NCBI GenBank assembly: GCA_037043455.1
Contig: JAWPHD010000128.1
Span: 558,001 to 622,000, forward strand
Length of the DNA stretch: 64,000 nucleotides
Direction of reading: 5' to 3'
DNA from: Cyrtodaria siliqua
Taxonomy: Eukaryota; Mollusca; Bivalvia; Adapedonta; Hiatellidae
In this document: one piece after another, positions 12,112 through 24,798 of the stretch
How the letters are laid out: the number at the start of each line of letters is the position of its first letter
Position numbering within the stretch: the first letter of the stretch is position 1
The notes under the pieces: generated by a model
Told to the model about the DNA's origin: nothing
What the model saw: only the letters and a program-made list of their open reading frames with translations
The model's database searches: none
Made by a program: the position numbers and the translations under genes

Positions 12112-12219
12112 CTGGTTTCAAGACGTGAATGACAAAATTAATACATTAAATTGCTTTCATTTTTGTTTGCAAGTATAACATCACATAAACATGTGATATT
12201 TATGTATTTAAATCTATAG

Positions 12220-12370
12220 ATTGCATTTTCAATCATGGCATTTTCAATCATAGCATTTTCAATCAATCATAGCATTTTCATTTTCAGTCATAGCATTTTT
12301 AATCATTTGTAACATTGTCTATCAATCATAGCATTTATATTTTCAATCATAGCATTTGCTCCATAACAGT
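12220..12370. repeat. Short degenerate repeat of a gcattttcaatcat motif
   Basis: Nine or so imperfect copies of gcattttcaatcat(agcat), also present at about 28700-28825 in copy 2 with slightly different unit arrangement. Confidence 0.7.
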
Positions 12371-12584
12371 ATCAACAAGAAAACAGTGATACAGAGTATC
12401 ACAAGCCGGTCAGTACAGTTATACAGGAAAACAGGAAGGGGAATGAATATGATAAGAAAACGAACACTGTACATGTTAGGAAAATACTTTTATGTAGAAT
12501 TGTTATAATATTGAAAGAATCTTACAAATAAATTTAATGAGAAATTACAATAATATTGTCACAAATATAAACTATACACTTTAA

Positions 12585-13108
12585 TGGGTCACACGGCAAT
12601 CTTGAAGTTTTTATCAAGCATTAAAATTAGCGTCTCGGTTTATTAATCCGGGATTTTTTTCACTGTAAACCAGCTTGCATACAATTAAATGAATTGTTGA
12701 GTTTTCATTTATGTCTTATTCAACGATAGGTTAAAGTACATTTTTGTTGCAGTATATTCATTACTTTCATATCTGGCTATTAGTAACAAATTTCAGAGAT
12801 GTTAAGATGTTAAGATATTATATAGAGTAGGTGAAAATAAAACGGTTTATTCGGACTTTATCCTCAATCTGTTTATGAAAAATCAAAATATGTGTCCTTA
12901 ACCTAAATTAAATGTATTCATTGTGGTGTTCTAAAATCCGTCAGCACCAAATTAAGATGCAGAGCTGTACACAAAGACAGAAATATTTATATGTAAAACA
13001 CTTTCCTTTGTAATATTCTAATAATTATAATTAATTATTGAACAAAAGCAAATTATGTATAACAACTAACGGGACGCCACGAGTTTTAAAATTATCAAGA
13101 TTGCTTTA
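12585..13108. mobile_element. Older TTAA-family MITE relative
   Basis: Flanked by TTAA (12581-12584, 13109-13112). The left end tgggtcacacggcaatcttga matches the 10809 MITE, and the right end retains atcaagattgc. The subterminal phrase aactaacgggacgcc is the inverse of ggcgtcccgttagtt in the 10809 element. It is present in both copies of the duplication (also 29048-30088), so it predates the duplication. Confidence 0.65.
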
Positions 13109-13506
13109 TTAAAGTTCAACATCAATCACTAATCAGTGACGCAAGTTAGAACGAGTTAGAACTATGCAGAACAATATTGTAGACTGTATCCATGCAATTT
13201 ACATCTATATCATGTAGTAAAATACCTATAAAATATCCGTAAACAACTTCGACCGCGTCCGTGTTATTTTAATACCAGAAGCTGATGCTACAAAACCGGT
13301 TAATACCAGTTCTGCGCATGAGAGTTCTACGCTCATGCGCAGATCATAATGTGCAGACTATCCCTAATGCAAGTAGTAGTAGAAGACCCATAAAATACCC
13401 GTATACCAAGTTGACTGCGTCCCTGGTATTCTTACTAAAATACAGTTGTTTAATGAACAGTAAAATGACGTTGAGTCACACACCCACAGTCCGTACTTAA
13501 TTTTCT

Positions 13507-14060
13507 TGCATACCGGATAAGGCTATCCACGTTTTACATGGGAGATGGAAAGCATTTTCTTGCAAACCGGACAAGGATATCCGTCATTTTACCAGGGCTA
13601 GCCATATCCATCTCACCCTAGGGTCGAGATAAAATTCACGCGCGCACCAACATCCGGTATGCAGGAAAACATGCAAAACGTTAGTAGCTGGCGTCGTCAA
13701 CGCACAACATGTCTGTGATATGCAAGAAAAAGAATCTATCATGAGTATTCAGTTCAGATATGGCATTCCAACCCGAGGTATCAGTAGAACCTCGGTTCCG
13801 ATAAAAAACACTTATAACTCGGGTTGGAATTCCCTATCTTCAACGGATATCCATAATGAAAGATTCTTGCAATCTATATCTATCTATGTGATAGCTCATT
13901 CTCCATTTATTCATATCTCACTTATCATTCCATTGCTTTTCATTGTGTTATTATCACTATTTGTTACTGATGTTATAGTCTGTTTAGTTCTGCCAGATGC
14001 TCATAATGAGCCTAGACTTCAAATAAAATCTTGAAAGCAGCCGGAGGGCTCCGACAATTA
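13507..14060. repeat. Single-arm counterpart of the 31534-32407 palindrome plus an AATAAA-bearing tail
   Basis: Contains ttcttgcaaaccggacaaggatatccgtcattttacc, a conserved aattcacgcgcgcaccaacatcc block and a small internal inverted repeat around 13765-13835 (ccaacccgaggt / actcgggttgg). A gatgctcataatgagcctag segment with aataaaatc follows. In copy 2 the equivalent region carries an additional inverted arm. The 104-residue frame at 13720-14034 has no recognisable domain. Confidence 0.55.
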
Positions 14061-14139
14061 TATGCCGTGATATATCTCCAGAATTATATTTAATATAGTA
14101 TATATGGGATTATCAATGGAGAATCAATTCAGCACTAAG

Positions 14140-14445
14140 ACCATATCTCTATTAGCTTGATAATTGAAGTCGTATAACAACCAGTGATGCTGTATCAGTT
14201 TGTTTGTATGGTGTTTTACGTCATTTTCAACACAAGTATGGTTTATATATGACGGTCGTTTTTTTGTGGAGGAGGCAGACCACCCACCTTTCCTGCCTGT
14301 CCTGGGTAGAACCAGTACTGTACACATCCCGCCATCCGTAAGAATCGACACTTCCTCACTTACAAGTCGAGTTCCCAGTGGGATTCGAACCCGCAGCGGT
14401 GAGGGGCGAAGGTTTACAACGCAACGTCAGTTATATTATTACAAT
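14140..14445 (-). mobile_element. tRNA-derived SINE, copy 1
   Basis: Read on the minus strand, the head contains a clear RNA polymerase III B box (ggttcgaatcc; plus 14381-14391). It is followed by a conserved central part with gtacagtactggttctaccc and a tail of cgtaaaacaccatacaaac type. The A box is not clear. The same element lies at 42398-42700 in copy 2, and a decayed relative in the other orientation at about 16690-16850. Confidence 0.7.
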
Positions 14446-15059
14446 ACTTTAAGGAGGAATTGACCTATTCGAATATTTAAAGGAACGCATATGTACTATA
14501 TATATTTGTAAATTTGAAGATATTTGCGATTTGAATCTGAATTTTGTTTTGTCCTCATGTGAACAAAATTTTAATAATAACGTCTCAAATATGGCTATGT
14601 TTGACGTTTCTCATAAAAGCCGCGTTGCACTTAATTGTCAACGTTTTTAGCATCACAGAGTGTTAGTTTAGTCACATACAATTATATTTTATATCAAACT
14701 GTTAGTCTTGACGAGACCTTTCATCTTATATATAAATTATATCATTTAAATTAGGCTGTAAACTATTGTTTATAGAATTTACTATGTCTTTCGCTGCTTT
14801 TTTACCAAGGAATTTTAAGAAAAAACAATGTTAAAGCCATTTATCTTTTAAATGGCTAGATAAAAAAACTGCACACTTTTAGTATTTTCTAGAGAATTTG
14901 ATTTCCTACCGGAATTTAAAATAAAATGTGCTGGTCATCGGAATATTTGATTCAATATTCTTCTTTTATTGAACCCAAACCTCTTCGAAAAAAAGACGTC
15001 TCTGTTGACCTCGTGTCATTAACACATAACGACGTCGACGGTATTTATATTAAAGGTAT

Positions 15060-16640
15060 ATTGTACATGTTGGTGATATATCAATAATTATTTTTAAATA
15101 ATCAGCTGTCAATAGTAATAGTGATAGTAACCTGCTGGACGGAATGTACATGCTATTCAACATAAATTGTTGGTGGGTTGGTAGGGTGTTCCTACAGTCA
15201 GCTTTGCATGAAGTGAAGCCCTGCACAGTATAGTACACATATTGTAATAATAATCTCGAAACGAAGCCACACGTATCTTCAAACAATTTCATGTTTTACA
15301 GCATTATGATAAATAGTTTGGTAACATAGCGAAATGGTGTTGCAAACCCCAAAATAATGCCGAGATCAGTGAGCTATATACCAAGGTAAGTGTCCCTCGT
15401 GAAGACATAGGTTCGCATATTTATATGTTAAAGAAACTAACCGCCAAATAATGGCAAAATTACACTACAAAACCGTTTATCAAAACTCTATCCAGGTATT
15501 CAGGTCATATAATAATGCATATGTACCAATTAAAAGTGTAGGTTTATTCACGGGTTGTTACAATAATTGTGTTATTGAATATGCGTAAATGAAGCATGAC
15601 TTGGTAACTATTAATTCGAAGCTCCAATTTTGGGGTTTGGTATGGCTGGTTAAAACCATTTATATAGAATGTCCGCAAATGAGTTTGGGTTTTATTGCTT
15701 AAAACATGTTACCAATTTATATATTATTAAACAACGAATAAGCAGATGAACATTTACAAAAAAAGATATTAACATATGAACACATGCATGATAAAAACAA
15801 TTTAAGAATTAAATACGTTTGATGCTCTATCCATTAATTTTCAGATATCATCTTGACGCAAGTTGTGGTGTTTTGTTTCAGTAATAAAGACATTATCTGA
15901 ACAAAAATGTGTGCTCGTAAGATAGAATGATGACAGCAATAACCTTAAACATTCAGAACATATTTGGGGATAATAACTGCAAGCATCGGATTGCAAGCAT
16001 GATGCAATTAAATCTTAACTATAATATATAGTATCATCTGACACAATGATAGGACGCCTTATGAAAATTTAAACCATCTGACATATTTGGGAATATCCCC
16101 AACATCTATCTTCCCACCTGCATGTTACTGTATTACGCTATATGTTCAACAATAAACACGCAACTAAGATATATATTCCCTTCAGTCATGGATATACAAT
16201 ATGTATGTAGATCTATGCTTCAATATAGCAATGAGACAATACACAATACAATATCAAATAATTGTAGGATTTGGGAGAAGTGTGTGTGTTAGTAAATGAG
16301 CCGACAGATGATTCTTGACCGAGGTATTTTGCATATATGCCAGTTTGGTATTTAAATATTTGCATGTACTTACATAAACATATTGTTTAAAAACATTTTC
16401 AAGTATAAGAAAGTATGGAAAGCCGTTTGGTTTTTAGCGGGGGTCCTAAACGCCTTTCCATAAAGAAGGAAAATTTAACAACACTGCTTAAAATCAAAAT
16501 AATCTTTGACAAAACATGTGTTTTACACTTGACCATGAGTTATTACCGAAATCACTTTTGAGATTGCACAACGTGTACGTTTGGAACAAGTTTTGATCCC
16601 CTGCGAGCATACTGGTAATTGTTTAGCAAACGAATATGAC
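15060..16640. other. Interior of the TTAA element, no recognised content
   Basis: AT-rich DNA without a convincing reading frame or array. I see no transposase motif on either strand here. Confidence 0.5.
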
Positions 16641-16689
16641 CAATAACAGATAGACTCGATACGAAAACCATGCTGTATGACTGCGATAC

Positions 16690-16850
16690 GACCATTTTTG
16701 GATTTTTTCTTCAGATGGCGGGAGGTATACAGTACTGGTTCTACATAGTAAACAATACGGTGATCTACCACAAAAAAATCGACCATCATATATGGCCTAA
16801 CATGTGCTAAAATTGACGTAAAACACCATTCAAACAAAACAAAACCAATT
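16690..16850 (+). mobile_element. Decayed SINE fragment
   Basis: The order gatggcgggaggt, acagtactggttctac, ccacaaaaaaatcgacc, tgacgtaaaacaccattcaaac matches the central part and tail of the SINE at 14140-14445 in the opposite orientation. The tRNA-like head is missing or unrecognisable. Confidence 0.55.
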
Positions 16851-16857
16851 AAAAACA

Positions 16858-17150
16858 AGATATCCGGATAGACGGACGGACGGACAGAGATACGGACCTC
16901 TCACTGCCCTATTTCATTGCAGTTCCATTAGAAGTTTTTGATTTATTCTCCGCACAAGCATTATAACTTTACAAAGGGTAATAACTATAGTGAATGACGA
17001 TAGAGTTGTGGTACTTATACTCGGCTCTTCCCCTTATTATCTTCTATAATTGCATGAAGTCTAATTGCAGTCCCTTAAGTTTTTGAGTTATGTCCGGAAA
17101 AGATCGACAAAGCGGCAACTATATGCTCTCCCTTCGGGGAGTATAAAAGA
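16858..17150. repeat. Mollusc-type interspersed repeat
   Basis: Begins with gacggacggacggacag and ends with gcaactatatgctctcccttcggggagtataaaa. Related end sequence is present near 3180-3220. Confidence 0.45.
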
Positions 17151-17387
17151 GGATACACATTGGAAAATGAGTTGGCTCCGGTTCTTGACATGACCATAAC
17201 ACACTAAGGAATTATTCTGCCAAATATCATGCTTGTTTGACAATTTGAACTATTTTGCCAAAATTACTTAGTTATGTCCTCCGCTAATACAAACAAGCTG
17301 AATGCCAGCGCAAGCGATTGCCTGCACTCGATGTTCATAAAAATGTTTGGCTGAAAGTATTTTAAATACTGCTATAAACTTTGCAAA

Positions 17388-17665
17388 GGGGTTGGCGTGG
17401 CCTAGTGGATAGCACGGTGGAGTTGAAAGCCTCACCAGTGACACTGTGTTTTGTTGGTGTGTTCTTGGGCAAGACACTTTTCATTTGCCTCCGTCGTGTG
17501 GGGATGTAAATGGGGCGGTCCTTTGAGAACCACAGAAATCTAGTATTTAGTAAGAATAGGGCAGGTTCCCGGATTCATGTGTATTTTTATCATTACCCTC
17601 TCTTTTGGGTAGCTCCAAAAAAAACTATAATGTGTTGATGCGGCGTTAATCAACATTCAATTCAT
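17388..17665 (+). mobile_element. tRNA-derived SINE of a second family
   Basis: A good RNA polymerase III A box (tggcctagtgg) lies at about 17398-17408. A gtgttcttgggcaagacact block, which resembles the conserved central domains of animal SINEs, lies near 17458-17480. The 3' tail reads gatgcggcgttaatcaacattcaattca. It sits inside the 6.2-kb TTAA element. The B box has decayed. Confidence 0.6.
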
Positions 17666-17817
17666 GCTTTACAATAAGAAATTGGTTACGCCCTGATAAC
17701 AATTGTGAACTCCCCCTCTCCCACGCCCACCCCCACCCCAAATCAAAGAAGTATATTTAACATGTTTGTCGGACTTTAGGAGCACGCACCGGGTCCAACT
17801 TTGTTCAGCATAGGAGT

Positions 17818-19195
17818 TTATTAAACAATCATCCCATTAAACAACCATACCATTAAACAATCATACCATTAAACAACCATACCATTAAACAATTATAACA
17901 TTAAAACAGTCATACCATTAAACAACCATAACATTAACCAATCATACCATTACACTGTCATACCATTAAACAATAATACCATTACACAGGCATACCATTA
18001 TACAATCATAACATTAAACAGTCATACCATTAAACAATCATACCACAAAACAACCATACCATTAAACACTCATAACAGTAAACAGTCATACCATTAAACA
18101 ACCATAACATTAAACAATCATACCATTTAACAGTCATACCATTAAACAGCCATACCATTAAACAATCATAACATTAAACAACCATAACATTAAACAATCA
18201 TACCATTAAACAATCATACTATTAAACAACCATAACATTAAACAATCATACCATTAAAAAACCATAACATGAAACAATCATACCATTAAACAATCATACC
18301 ATTAAACAACCATACCATTAAACAATCATACCATTAAACAACCATACCATTAAACAATTATAACATTAAAACATTCATACCATTAAACAACCATAACATT
18401 AAACAATCATACCATAAAACAATCATACCATTAAACAGGCATACAATTAAACAGTAATACCGTTAAACAATAATACCATTAAACAATTATACAATTAAAC
18501 AGTCATACCATTAAACAGTCATACCATTAAACAATCATACCATTAAACAACTATAACATTAAACAATCATACCATAACACAGTCATACCATTAAACAATA
18601 ATACCATTAAACAGTCATACCATTATACAATCATACCATTAAACAGTCATACCATTAAACAATCATACCACTAAACAACCATACCATTAAACACTCATAA
18701 CAGTAAACAACCATAACATTAAACAATCATACCATTTAACAGTCATACCATTAAACAACCATACCATTAAACAATCATAACATTAAACAACCATAACATT
18801 AAACAATCATACCATTTAACAGTCATACCATTAAACAACCATACCATTAAACAATCATAACATTAAACAACCATAACATTAAACAATCATACCATTAAAC
18901 AATCATACTATTAAACAACCATAACATTAAACAATCATACCATTAAACAACCATAACATTAAACAATCATACCAATAAACAATCATACCATTATACAATC
19001 ATACCACTAAACAATCATACGATTAAACAATCATACCATTAAACAATCATTCCATTAAACAATCATACTATTAAACAATCATACCATTAAACAATCATAC
19101 CATGAAACAATCAAATCAATAAAAAGTCACACCATTAAACAGTCATATAACAATCATGACATTAAACAAGTATACCATTAAAAAAACCAAAAGAA
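17818..19195. repeat. 16-bp satellite array
   Basis: About 85 units of consensus taaacaatcataccat, with variants in which caatca becomes caacca or cagtca and accatt becomes acatt. It lies inside the 6.2-kb TTAA element. Unlike the 54-bp array it holds no long reading frame. Confidence 0.95.
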
Positions 19196-20075
19196 AATAA
19201 AAATCATATTTTACTGTAAAAAAGGTTTGGAGCGGGCCGATATTTTGGGCAAACAAACATAATTTTAATTATGGCCTAAAATGCCATTCAATTACTTCTC
19301 TGATAATGACATACACATTAAACAGGAAAGCAAATAATTATTAACCTAGAACAATGTGTCCATGCGACACCGATGCCCCGCTATAGTCAAGCAAATAGTG
19401 TAAATTAAAAATGGACTTTACGGGTGGTTGAAAGGACGGAGGGACTGACATACGGACGAACAATGGTAACACTAGATGCCCGCTCCACTTTCGTGGCAGT
19501 CCTGCAGCTGTGCTTCTATTTCTTGTTCACTGAACAAATAAAGTCCGTTCAAACAGCGTCTTAACTGCTAAAGCCGTTTTTTCTGTCTGGTGTTTAGGCG
19601 TGCGCAGATGCGGTCTATCTTTTTTTTGAATATCCAAAATTAATCGACTAAACTAAGAAATTAAAAAATAACAAAGTTCATTAAATGTAAATTAAAAAGC
19701 ATATAAACTTTATTTTAAATACATATTCACATTATTTATTTTTGGAATGCGGTTAAGATATCGTAATTTTGTCAAAGATGAAGGTGTCTTCTGAAATACT
19801 TTTAGGCGAAGACGTCTTAATTAAGTCATCATAAACCATAAGGCCAATATACTTACTTGTAATTACATGAACCATAGTTAATGCGATACTATGCCAGCGA
19901 TTCAAGCGAATCAGACATGATGCATAAAAAACAAATACAATTTAGAGTTTTCATATCAACTCCAGAATAGAAGAACAAATAATACGAATAAAGAAAAAAG
20001 AACCTGAAAACAGTATTTACTATGTATTCAAATCATAAATGCATCAATGCATCAATGTTTGTTTCAACTGTTTTC
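19196..20075. other. Interior of the TTAA element after the satellite
   Basis: AT-rich DNA. A cggacgaacaatggtaac repeat tail lies near 19440-19500. No gene is recognised. Confidence 0.45.
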
Positions 20076-20674
20076 GTCATGGTCTTTATACCTTATATGT
20101 ACGATGCGACGTCGACAGAGACGTCTTTTTCGTAAGGGTGTTGTGTTATTAAAACAGGCATACTGAAACAAATAGTTCGATGACCAGCATCTTTCTTTTA
20201 TTTTATATTCCGATAGGAAATTAAATTCTCGACAACATATTAAAATTGTGCAGTTTTTTATCTAGCCATTTAATAGATAAATGGCTTTAATGTCGTTTTT
20301 CTTAAAATATTCAAGCCAAAAAAAGGGTTAAAGAAATAGGAAATTCTAGAAATAATAGTTTATAGCTTAATTTAACTGATATAATTTATATATCAGATGA
20401 AAGGTCTAATCATGACAAACAGTGTGATATAAAAAATAATTACATGCGACTAAACTAAAGCTTTGTTATGCTAAACACGTTGACAATTGAGTACAAACGC
20501 GACTTTTTATGAAAAACGTCAAACATAGCCATATTTGAGACGTTATTATTAAAATATTGTTTACATGACGACAAAACAAAATTCAGATTCAAATAGCAAA
20601 CATTTTTAAATTTACAAATGTATATAGTTTATATGCGTACCCTTAAATTTTCCAATAGGTCAATTCCCCCTTAA

Positions 20675-21494
20675 TAATAGTAAGGTTGGTATATTACGAT
20701 GTATAAAACTACTGGAACGGTTAACTAATTAAGTATGGTAATTATCAAGAATGGCTTCAAGAATTGCTTCATGGCACTAACATATACACAAACAGCGCAT
20801 ATATATTTGTTCTTGCATATTTCAGTAGAACATAAATAATATTAAGCAATATTAATAAACGGAATAAATGTGACTATTTATCAATGACATCACTTGTATG
20901 CAGTTTGATAACTATACTTCATGTTTTTATATTACCATATGTGTAATAACATCACATGTGGTGTAATGTTCAACAATAATATACTAGGTGACTGATTGTA
21001 TTTGTTAAATGGGACTTATTACGTGGTCCGAGTATTAACTTTCATACCCTATCCAACCCCTTCTCCAAGAAGCGAAAACAGGGTTGGCTGGGGTATGAAA
21101 TAAAAACCTTAATTTCGGCTTAAAAAGTTTGCATATAATAAAATTAAAACGTTTAATATGTACTTTTAAACAGGTTATCGCATTTCTTCATTAAAACATG
21201 TTTTTAAACGTGTTTTATTGTCGAAATATCCTTTATAAAATCCTATTAATGTAAGCTTTCGCATTGCTTAATGGAATAAAGGTGAGACCACGTAATAAAT
21301 AGTAATAAATAGCACTGTTTACTTCTTATTTTAGTGAATAACTGAATCAAATGGTGTAATATTCAAGTTTGTTTCATATGAAAAAAACATATGAACCTTG
21401 TTGAATAATCTTAATAATTTGTATTACTTACTATTGCTCGTAGGGTATAAAATAAAATAAAAAAAATGTCTCATAGTTTTTTCCATATAATACA
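20675..21494. other. Duplicated AT-rich region without recognised gene
   Basis: Matches 42715-43490 almost base for base. It contains a short inverted phrase (ctttcataccctatccaacccc / gggttggctggggtatgaaa at about 21040-21110) that can form a stem, also present in copy 2. No protein-coding signal. Confidence 0.5.
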
Positions 21495-21880
21495 ATTGAA
21501 TTGGGTTTTTTATGCGCACCAATACATGAAAAGGTTATATGGCGCCTAAAAGGCATGAACATGTTAGGCTCATCTTCCATGTACATCGAGATAAAATATG
21601 GAAAATGGGCCTAGAACCTTCTCACCCTGAACTGCAGAGTTGCTGCAAATTCTATCGTAGAAACTCCATTTACGCTGGAGCCACATTATTGTTTTTCTGC
21701 CACTGCTCTTTTGATGCGAGCGAGATGGCACCTGAAACAATGCAGGGATCTTGATGAAGACCTTTAATGAACATGAACAAAAAATGATAAAATGAACATA
21801 AATTTGTGGGGATTCTACCCCTCTGCCTACCCCTCCAAAGGGATCTGCAGTGGCCCTATTCTTTGCCCCGTGACCAAGCG
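21495..21880. mobile_element. 386-bp insert with 11-bp target-site duplication, unknown family
   Basis: Flanked by catataataca (21484-21494 and 21881-21891). Copy 2 near 43485 has catataataca once and no insert. A duplication of this length fits target-primed reverse transcription better than DNA transposition. No poly(A) or B box is evident. The minus strand has a 108-residue stop-free frame (21570-21896) without recognisable domain; an ancient processed sequence or an undescribed SINE-like element are both possible. Confidence 0.6.
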
Positions 21881-22299
21881 CATATAATACACACACTCAT
21901 GTAAGGTCCTATATATATATTCAGGTATTTTTTTCTTCATTTCCCTCTAGAAAAACAGACTATTTGTTCCCCCTTTTTGGCTGAGACAATTCTCCTAAAT
22001 AAAAACAAAAAAAAACATTAACATTTTCCCCCCTCTAACTTTCCCAACATTATTATGTAGAAGACAGTTCATCGTTTATCTAAAATGAACCTCTTTTGCA
22101 TATTTGCAAACCCAAAACTTCAATCACTGTTTCGCCAATATCTCGAAATCGCATTATTTTTTCCCCTTTACCTACAAAATCGCGTTTTTTCTCCCCTATT
22201 GAAGGGCCTGGGCCTATTCCCCTATTTATAAAAAAAAATCCCTGTTTTATTGAAATATATTCAATGGCCAATGTACTGAAAAGTATCCATTTAGAGATT

Positions 22300-22720
22300 G
22301 ACTGAAGGCAAATCCCTTTAAAACTAAATTTAAGTCTGTTTGAACGTAAACATTGCTTAAAGGTTTGTTTATATATTTAAAAATCTATTGAATATGAAGT
22401 TCAGGGAAGTTCATAAAAGCATTTGTTAACATGTTCATTAAACTAATTTAAACACAGTTGTTTTTCAGTCTATTACACAAGATCAAATTTGGTAACTATT
22501 GCACATTTTACATTATATACTTGTTATATTAATATATCTCACATGTATTATATCAATTCATTACAAAAGAGGCATGCATAATTACATAGAAGTGATAATA
22601 TGGTTTTTCTCTATGGACATGATGTGAAATATTCATACTGAAACATTAGTATCTACATATTATGTTCCATTAACTGAAACTGAAAGATAGCCTTCACCCG
22701 AACCAGCTCAAAAGCAAGGT
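22300..22720. other. AT-rich duplicated region
   Basis: Shared with 44390-44700. From about 22613 the two copies stop matching until the 62-bp array begins, so the left array boundary differs between copies. Confidence 0.4.
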
Positions 22721-22729
22721 AACGTGACT

Positions 22730-23900
22730 TGCTGTGTAATAGAATGTAGAATTGCTTTGAGTGCACATGTATTATTGCTTTGGAGTACATATATCCAAAC
22801 TACTAATGTAGAATTGCTTTAAGTGCACATGTATTATTGCTTTGGAGAACATATATCCAAACTACTAATGTAGAATTGCTTTGAGTGCACATGTATTATT
22901 GCTTTGGAGTATATATATCCAAACTACTAATGTAGAATTGCTTTGAGTGCACATGTATTATTGCTTTGGAGTACATATATCCAAACTACTAATGTAGAAT
23001 TGCTTTGAGTGCACATGTATTATTGCTTTGGAGTACATATATACAAACTACAAATGTAGAATTGCTTTGGGTGCACATGTATTATTGCTTTGGAGTACAT
23101 ATATATAAACTAATAATGTAGAATTGCTTTGGGTAAACATGTATTATTGCTTTGGAGTACATATATACAAACTAATAATGTAGAATTGCTTTGGGTGCAC
23201 ATGTATTATTGCTTTGGAGTACATATATCCAAACTTCTTATGCAGAATTGCTTTGGGTGCACATGCGTTATTGCTTTGGAGTACATATAATAATGTAGAA
23301 TTGCTTTGGGTGCACATGCATTATTGCTTTGGAGTACATATATACAAACTAATAATGTAGAATTGCTTTGGGTGCACATGTATTATTGCTTTGGAGTACA
23401 TATATCCAAACTACTAATGTAGAATTGCTTTGTGTAAACATGTATTATTGCTTTGACGTACATATATACAAACTAATAATGTAGAATTGCTTTGGAGCAC
23501 CAATGGGAACTAAACCTTGTCATTGCTTTAGCGTGCAGATGGTAACTAGACTTGTAGAATTGGTTTGTTGTGCAGATAAGCATGATATGTGTATCTTTTC
23601 TTTGGAGTGCTGATTGTAACTATATGTGTATTGTTGCTTTGGAGTACATATATCGAAACTACTAATGTAGAATTGCTTTGAGTAAACACGTATTATTGCT
23701 TTGGATTTCATATATACAAACTAATAATGTAGAATTGCTTTGGAGCACCAATGGGAACTAAACCTTGTCATTGCTTTAGCGTGCAGATGGTAACTAGACT
23801 TGTAGAATTGGTTTGTTGTGCAGATAAGCATGATATGTGTATCTTTTCTTTGGAGTGCTGATTGTAACTATATGTGTATTGTTGCTTTGGGGTGCAGGTA
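22730..23900. repeat. 62-bp satellite array, copy 1
   Basis: Units of 62 bp with phrases aatgtagaattgctttggg, gcacatgtattattgctttg and gagtacatatat, about 12 in a row. A longer variant block (caccaatgggaactaaacc... ggagtgctgattgtaact) then appears twice (about 23490-23645 and 23735-23890) but only once in copy 2. Confidence 0.9.
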
Positions 23901-24264
23901 AGAACAAGACATTTATCATTACTTTGTGGTATAGATGGGAACTAGAAATATATTATTGCTTTGAAGTGCACATGTTGCTAGAGTGTTCAGAAGTCAGAAA
24001 ATGGATTTTTTTCAGCAAAACAAGGGCCACATAAACCTGGTGTTACTGATCCGATCTGGCTGCTTTTCTAACTTGTCCGAGCCTGCATTGATTATAACAA
24101 TCGCAATATTGGTAAAGATCAAATAGTAAATGAAAGTACTAGTGTGTAACCAAGATAGAAAATGACATCTTTAGTAAACTAAGGGCCATAACTCTGGTGT
24201 AACTTTTCAGATATTGCTGGTTTTCGAACCCGTCCAAGCTTTTATTGATATATATAAAGACACT

Positions 24265-24798
24265 TACTTTAAACATATTTTATTGCTTTTCTTCTATATA
24301 CAAGCAAAAGGGTTGGGCCACAAGTTCTTCCAACATTGATAAAGGCCCGTCCCAACAATATTGTAATTAACAGCTAACAAGATGGCAATACAATTAACAT
24401 AAAATATTCAAATACATTTTTCGATGAACAAAAGAAGAAGAAAAAAGGAGAGGAGTAAGTAGAATAAAGTTCTAGGAAAAATTAAACAAGAAGGAATGAG
24501 TGATGATGCTGTGGTTGTAGGATCCTGCCCCGAGCGGTTGTCATAACAGTGTATATAATGTCTAGTCGTTATCAAATCGTTTAGTATCTTTAATGTATAT
24601 TTGAACATGATTATAAAAAGTGCTATTATCTTTATCTGTATAACTATCTTTTCCAAATAAAAATACACGAACGCTGAGCGGGTGAAATTGACGGGTAGCA
24701 TGAAAAAGACGAAGTCGTTCATGTAAATAAAACGGACATTGCATAAAATAATGTTCGGCGTCCTCCTTTTCATGCCAACACTTCTCACAGGTTGCGTT
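24265..24798 (-). mobile_element. 5'-truncated non-LTR retrotransposon with 12-bp target-site duplication
   Basis: Flanked by tataaagacact at 24253-24264 and 24799-24810; copy 2 near 46100 has it once. On the minus strand the insert opens with the last part of an ORF2-like protein. A zinc-binding motif of CX2C, histidine, cysteine form (CEKCWHEKEDAEHYFMQC) is followed by PFYLHERLRLFHATRQFHPL and ends at 24562. A 3' non-coding stretch with aataaa near its end follows. Reverse transcriptase and endonuclease are missing, as expected for a dead-on-arrival copy. The insertion occurred after the duplication. Confidence 0.8.

Larger units (their letters stand above)
14453..20670. mobile_element. 6.2-kb element with about 600-bp inverted termini and TTAA duplication
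   Basis: Ends read ggaggaattgacctatt and, inverted, ...aataggtcaattccccc, each next to TTAA (14449-14452 and 20671-20674). The arms, about 14453-15060 and 20075-20670, are reverse complements with moderate divergence. Shared blocks include acgtctcaaatatggctatg, a small palindrome agccatttat..aaatggct, and gacgtc(t) repeats at the inner ends. Copy 2 near 42690-42720 passes straight from acactttaa to taaacacactgg and gives the empty site. No transposase is visible; the inside holds two SINE relatives, other repeats and a 16-bp satellite. TTAA plus long inverted termini suggests Kolobok- or piggyBac-type mobilisation. Confidence 0.8.

Noticed and set aside
14381..14391. Isolated tRNA gene suggested by a perfect B box (also 42631-42641)
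   Set aside because: No cloverleaf or acceptor stem can be formed and the sequence continues into a SINE body; it is a SINE head.
17818..19195. CRISPR-like appearance of regularly repeated units
   Set aside because: Units are directly adjacent with no spacers, and the window is eukaryotic; this is a satellite. The same holds for the 54-, 58-, 62- and 42-bp arrays.
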